This document shows, in pieces, positions 60,718 to 64,000 of a stretch of 64,000 nt of DNA; the stretch's first letter is position 1, and the number at the start of each line of letters is the position of its first letter. A program made the position numbers and the translations under genes. The stretch covers positions 182,501 to 246,500 of the forward strand of contig JARHVA010008361.1 of assembly GCA_037957365.1 (NCBI GenBank), in the 5' to 3' direction. Origin of the DNA: Torreya grandis. Taxonomy: Eukaryota; Streptophyta; Pinopsida; Cupressales; Taxaceae. The notes beneath the pieces are model-generated. The model did not search any database. It saw nothing but the letters and a program-made list of their open reading frames with translations, and had not been told where the DNA came from.

Positions 60718-61300
60718 TCATTTTTCATGCTCTTTGATATCAACAATGAGAATATCATCATTCCCTGGGAATATTAAACCATCTTTATACAAAAAAAAAT
60801 GTATGATCTTATCATCACTTTCCTTGATGTAGATAGTAGGCTCACCATCACTTTTTCTAAATCCATTGCTCAAAAAATATGTGTCAATTTTACTATACCA
60901 TGCTTGTGGTTCTTGCTTCAACCCATAAAGTGCCATTTTTATCCTATAAAATTTATCTTCTTACCCTTTTACCTCATATCAAGGTGGTTTCTCCACATAC
61001 ACTTCCTTTTCCAATACTCCATTTAAGAAGGTTGACTTTACGTCCATTTGATATACATTCCATTGGTGTTGGGCTGCTATTTCTAAGACTGCCCTTACTA
61101 TTTCCATTCTTATAATTGGAGCATATTTTTCATCATAGTCTCTACTTGGCTGCTATTTCTATCCATTGCTATCCTATCTTGTTGTGTGCCTTTTAATCCT
61201 TCCTTCTACATTGTATTTAGTCTTATAGGCCCACTCTACTCCTATAACTTATTTTCCTTGGGGAAGGTTCAATAATTCCCATGTTTCATTAATTTCTATA
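60718..61300 (-). pseudogene. Copia-2 reverse transcriptase
   Basis: Upstream pieces read RDYDEKYAPIIRMEIVRAVL, AAQHQWNVYQMDVKSTFLNG and VLEKEVYVEKPP. The frame 60718-60936 continues MALYGLKQEPQAWYSKIDTY, FRKSDGEPTIYIKE and LYKDGLIFPGNDDILI. The polymerase box YVDD is YKDG at about 60800-60772, so a catalytic Asp is lost. Frameshifts split the N-terminal half. Confidence 0.9.
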
Positions 61301-61860
61301 GCATCTATTTATTCATCCATTACATTTACTCAATTTTCATCTTTAATTACATCTTCAAAATGAATAGGATCATCAACATGTGAATATAATGCAAAAATAG
61401 ACTTCAAAACTTTACTATTCTCACTTTCAATTTGCTCATAAATATCTCTTATACTTATGATTTTTTGTCTTCTCAAGCCTATCAAGATTGTATTTGATGT
61501 GTCACTTGAGGTTGAACTTGTAGAATTTGGACTTGATGGGCCTCCACTATGATTTGCTATTACTGCTGGTGTTTGCTATCCACCTGAAGGTGTGTTTTAT
61601 TGAATGTGTGAAGCTATCCTTATGCTTGTTGAAGGTGTCACTTGAGGACCACTTTATTGATATTGAATGGGAGTGGAAGGAGTCATCATTGAATGGGTAT
61701 TTTCTAATGTTGTTTTTTTATCTATCTTCTTGTGGATAAAATTGATGTTACATTCACTATTTTCTCTAAGTTGTCATCCCATGCTTCCTCACCTATAAAC
61801 AACACATCTCTGTTGATTATTACCTTCAAGGTTATTGGATAGTAAACTAATATGCCTTCA
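61300..61860 (-). pseudogene. Copia-2 integrase-RT linker
   Basis: Ser/Pro/Thr-rich sequence is expected here in Copia polyproteins. Minus-strand pieces contain GGPSSPNSTSSTSSD-like and QIESENSKVLKSIFALYSHV segments. The plus-strand frame at 61527-61739 is accidental. Confidence 0.6.
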
Positions 61861-61861
61861 A

Positions 61862-62787
61862 TTATTCAATATATCTAAAAAATATCCATCTTTCTCCTTT
61901 TTTGTCCAATTTCTTTCTTAATTCATCAAGGACATGTGCATATGCTACACATCCAAATACTCTCATATGAGAAACATCATGTTTTCTTCCACTCATTGCT
62001 TCTTCTAGAATCATATTCTTTATAATCTTGGTTGGACATCCATTCATTATAAATAATTCACATGAAATAGCTTCAACCAAATACTCATTTGATAAGTATT
62101 TTTCCTTTAACATGTTCCTTGCCATTTCAATGAGTCTTCTATTTTCTCTTTCAGGTACACCATTTTGTTGAGCTATGTATCTAGTAGTGAATTGTTTTTA
62201 GTAACATGATATTTATAAAATATTATGAATTCATTTGAAATGTACTCACCACAACTATCCATTCTCACTGCTTCGATATAATATCCATTTTTCTTCTCCA
62301 TAATATCTTTGAATTCATGAAAGAAATCAAATGCTTCATCCTTATGATTTAGGAAGTAGACCCTTGTTTTACTTATGTAATCATTAATGAATGTCATGAA
62401 ATAATATCTTCCTCCAATTGATGGTGTTTTCATCAGATCACATAAATTTGAGTGGACAATTTCTAGTGGTGAATTTTCTCTTATTGACTTTTGTATTGGA
62501 AATGATTCTCTATGTTGTTTTCCCAAAATCCATCTTACACATAACCTTGCTAGTTTTTCGGTGAGTAGAAATCCCTTTACCATGATTTTCCTATGCAAAA
62601 AGTTTAAACCTCTAAAGTTTAGGTTCCCAAATATTAGATGCCATAACCAATTTTCATCCTTAATTTCTGATTTAAAAATGATTTGTGTTACTACTTCACC
62701 TTTCCCTTTATCCACTAGTTGTGTTTGAGCAAATTCTATTTTCAAATTTGGTTTTACCCTTAGGGGGAACATTCTTTTGTTTATCAT
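61862..62787 (-). pseudogene. Copia-2 GAG-pre-integrase and integrase
   Basis: The 204-codon frame (62787-62173) has WLWHLIFGNLNFRGLNFLHR, GKQHRESFPIQKSIR, LEIVHSNLCDLMKTPSIGG, FMTFINDYISKTRVYFLNHK and AVRMDSCGEYISNEF. In a shifted frame near 62170 comes AQQNGVPERENRR with the catalytic Glu. The 61862-62125 frame gives MARNMLKEKYLSNEY, GCPTKIIKN, SHMRVFGCVAYAHV. The first catalytic Asp (HSDLCG) is Asn; the zinc-finger histidine of FGHLNF is Asn and the second CxxC Cys is altered. Confidence 0.9.
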
Positions 62788-62817
62788 TTAAAATTTTACA
62801 ATAAGCTTATTGCTTGG

Positions 62818-63110
62818 TTATTTATCTAAGATTGTGCATTCTCTATTGTTGTAAAATACTCTATATTCCTTTTGAATGAGTTTCCCAATGCTCATAAAAT
62901 TGTGTTCTAAGCTAAGGATAAAATTAACATCAAAAATAAATTTATTCTCCCCCTTTTTAGTTAGAATGTCAATTTTTCCTTTCCCCATAACTAAAAATTT
63001 ATTATCATTTCCCAATGTTACATCTGATTTTACATTTTCATCTAAAGTAGAAAAAAATAATATATTTCATGTCATATGATTGCTGCATCCTGAATTTAAA
63101 AAGCATACAT
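62818..63110 (-). pseudogene. Copia-2 aspartic protease remnant
   Basis: Near 63098-63069 the strand reads VCFLNSGCSNHMT, the Copia protease LDSGCS motif with Asp replaced by Asn. The 62818-63015 frame follows with LVMGKGKIDILTKKGENKF, LSLEHNFMSIGKL and VFYNNRECTILDK, typical of the segment between protease and GAG-pre-integrase. A stop (MT-stop-NI) separates the two. Confidence 0.85.
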
Positions 63111-63214
63111 CCTTTGTTATTCTTGTGCAACATTACAAGCTAAGACCATACTACCCTGGTTTTGATTTTCTTTTGTAACATTTACATTGTGTTGCCTAGA
63201 ATCATATTGTTTAT

Positions 63215-63440
63215 TTTTACATTCATTTAAATAATTCCCATTTTTTTGCAGTAATGACATTAGACTTGTGCTTTATCATACCTTTGTCCTCAGGGCTGAT
63301 TTTGATTCAAACTTTGGCTACTACCTCTTCCACTTGCATTTGATGGGCTAGTTCCTCCACCTCTATATGAATTTCTTCCTCTTCCTCTTGAATTTGATCC
63401 TCCTCTACCTCTACCATGGATGATTAAATCTTATGTCTTG
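63215..63440 (-). pseudogene. Copia-2 zinc knuckle and RGG-rich linker
   Basis: The strand encodes IHGRGRGGSNSRGRGRNSY, GGGTSPSNASGRGSSQSLN, then CHYCKK and, after a frameshift, NGNYLNEC. This is the CX2CX4HX4C knuckle with the His changed to Asn. The Arg/Gly-rich linker before the knuckle is usual for plant Copia gag proteins. Confidence 0.85.
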
Positions 63441-64000
63441 AACGCATGCTCCAAAGATGAATTTCTTGTTTTGCTTAGCCTGTGCTCATGTGAAATGAGA
63501 GATGGATGTAATTCATCCACTAAAAATTGAGAGAGATTCTTAGTATCTTTTATGGACACAACAATAGACTCAAACCTTGTAGGTAAGCTTCTCAAAATCT
63601 TCTCAACCACTCGTCTTTCTTCAAGTGTCTCACCATTAGACCTAATTTGATTTACTGATCCAATAATTTATGTAAACACTACGTCTATTGATTCCATCTC
63701 CTTCATGAATATTTTCTCAAAGTCTCTTCTCAGTAATTTTAATTTTGTTGTCTTCACCTTGGCCATTCCCTGGTATGATATTTGTAGAATATCCCATGCT
63801 TGTTTTTATTTTATTACCACTAAAACCCTTGGAAATACACTCTCATTCATTTCTCAAAAAATATAAAAGAGAACTTTCAAATGATTCCTTTTGTTGTCCC
63901 TTAGGAAATCCTTCTTTGATTGTGTTAGTGCAATGTATGTTGCTGCATCTTCTAGTTTTGAGTAACCATTTTCAACAAGCTCCCAAATATCTTAATAGCA
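63440..64000 (-). pseudogene. Copia-2 gag (UBN2-type), truncated by the window edge
   Basis: Pieces in several frames read WELVENGYSKLEDAATYIAL, KKDFLRDNKRNHLKVLFYIF, KQAWDILQISYQGMAKVKTT, LRRDFEKIFMKEMESID, NQIRSNGETLEERRVVEKIL and RSLPTRFESIVVSIKDTKN, SSLEHAF. This is a near-complete Copia gag core. Its N-terminus lies beyond position 64000. Confidence 0.85.

Larger units (their letters stand above)
59829..64000 (-). mobile_element. Copia-2 internal region (gag-pol), runs off the window
   Basis: Minus-strand order is gag (64000 to 63.42 kb), Arg/Gly-rich linker and zinc knuckle, protease, GAG-pre-integrase, integrase, RT and RNase H, then PPT and LTR. Frameshifts and stops are fewer than in Copia-1, and the element is better preserved. 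It is inactive by its protease, first integrase and RT catalytic changes. The 5' end of gag and 5' LTR are outside. Confidence 0.9.

Noticed and set aside
1..64000. CRISPR arrays, bacterial operons, organelle DNA inserts, rRNA genes
   Set aside because: No regularly spaced identical repeats, no ribosomal or organelle gene motifs; composition and content are those of a plant nuclear repeat region.

Overview
This window looks like repeat-dense nuclear DNA from a land plant with a large, transposon-rich genome. The sequence is strongly A+T-rich, CpG is scarce almost everywhere, and long (TA)n tracts are present. Nearly every protein-like signal comes from decayed plant LTR retrotransposons of the Ty1/Copia and Ty3/Gypsy superfamilies. 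The Gypsy pieces carry a second, archaeal-type RNase H (aRNH), as in the plant Tat/Ogre group. I see no intact host gene, tRNA, rRNA, organelle insert or CRISPR array. The species cannot be named from what is visible.

Layout. 1-9.6 kb is non-coding A+T-rich DNA with several degenerate repeat families, including a four-unit ~103-bp minisatellite (9029-9433). 9.64-13.42 kb is a minus-strand Copia relic (Copia-1) without recognisable LTRs. 13.49-14.58 kb is an unusual CpG-retaining segment of unknown identity. It is followed by a 277-bp fold-back MITE-like element (14592-14868) that abuts a (TA)n tract. 16.30-21.19 kb is copy 1 of a dispersed repeat ('H repeat') that contains the C-terminal end of a PIF1-like helicase.

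21.29-42.59 kb is dominated by one minus-strand Tat-like Gypsy element (element D). Read on the minus strand it runs gag C-terminus (42.5 kb), protease (42.0 kb), RT (40.0 kb), RNase H (39.4 kb), aRNH (38.8 and 37.0 kb), integrase (25.85-24.8 kb), a tandem-repeat 3' UTR, PPT and 3' LTR (23.59-21.29 kb). D is broken twice. A 1.6-kb protease-RT-RNase H fragment of a different Gypsy family (C, 37085-38690) lies inside its aRNH. A complete plus-strand 10.7-kb Gypsy element (B, 25855-36580) lies at the start of its integrase. B carries its aRNH before the RT, the reverse of D's order.

42.59-57.7 kb is copy 2 of the H repeat. It is split at the helicase end by a 10-kb element (G, 44345-54363) with ~3.6-kb LTRs and only a gag-like internal region, so G is probably non-autonomous. 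The intact paralogue at 16.3-21.2 kb shows the pre-insertion site and a mutated 5-bp target duplication. 57.7-59.5 kb is unassigned. 59.5-64.0 kb is a second minus-strand Copia element (Copia-2): a clear 333-bp 3' LTR and PPT, then RNase H, RT, integrase, protease and gag running off the window edge.

All elements are dead. They carry many frameshifts and stops, and several catalytic residues are lost. Many stops look like C-to-T decay, as expected for long-methylated transposons. The interest of the window lies in its nesting history, chimeric joins, different RNase H orders and small palindromic or tandem repeats, not in an active gene system.
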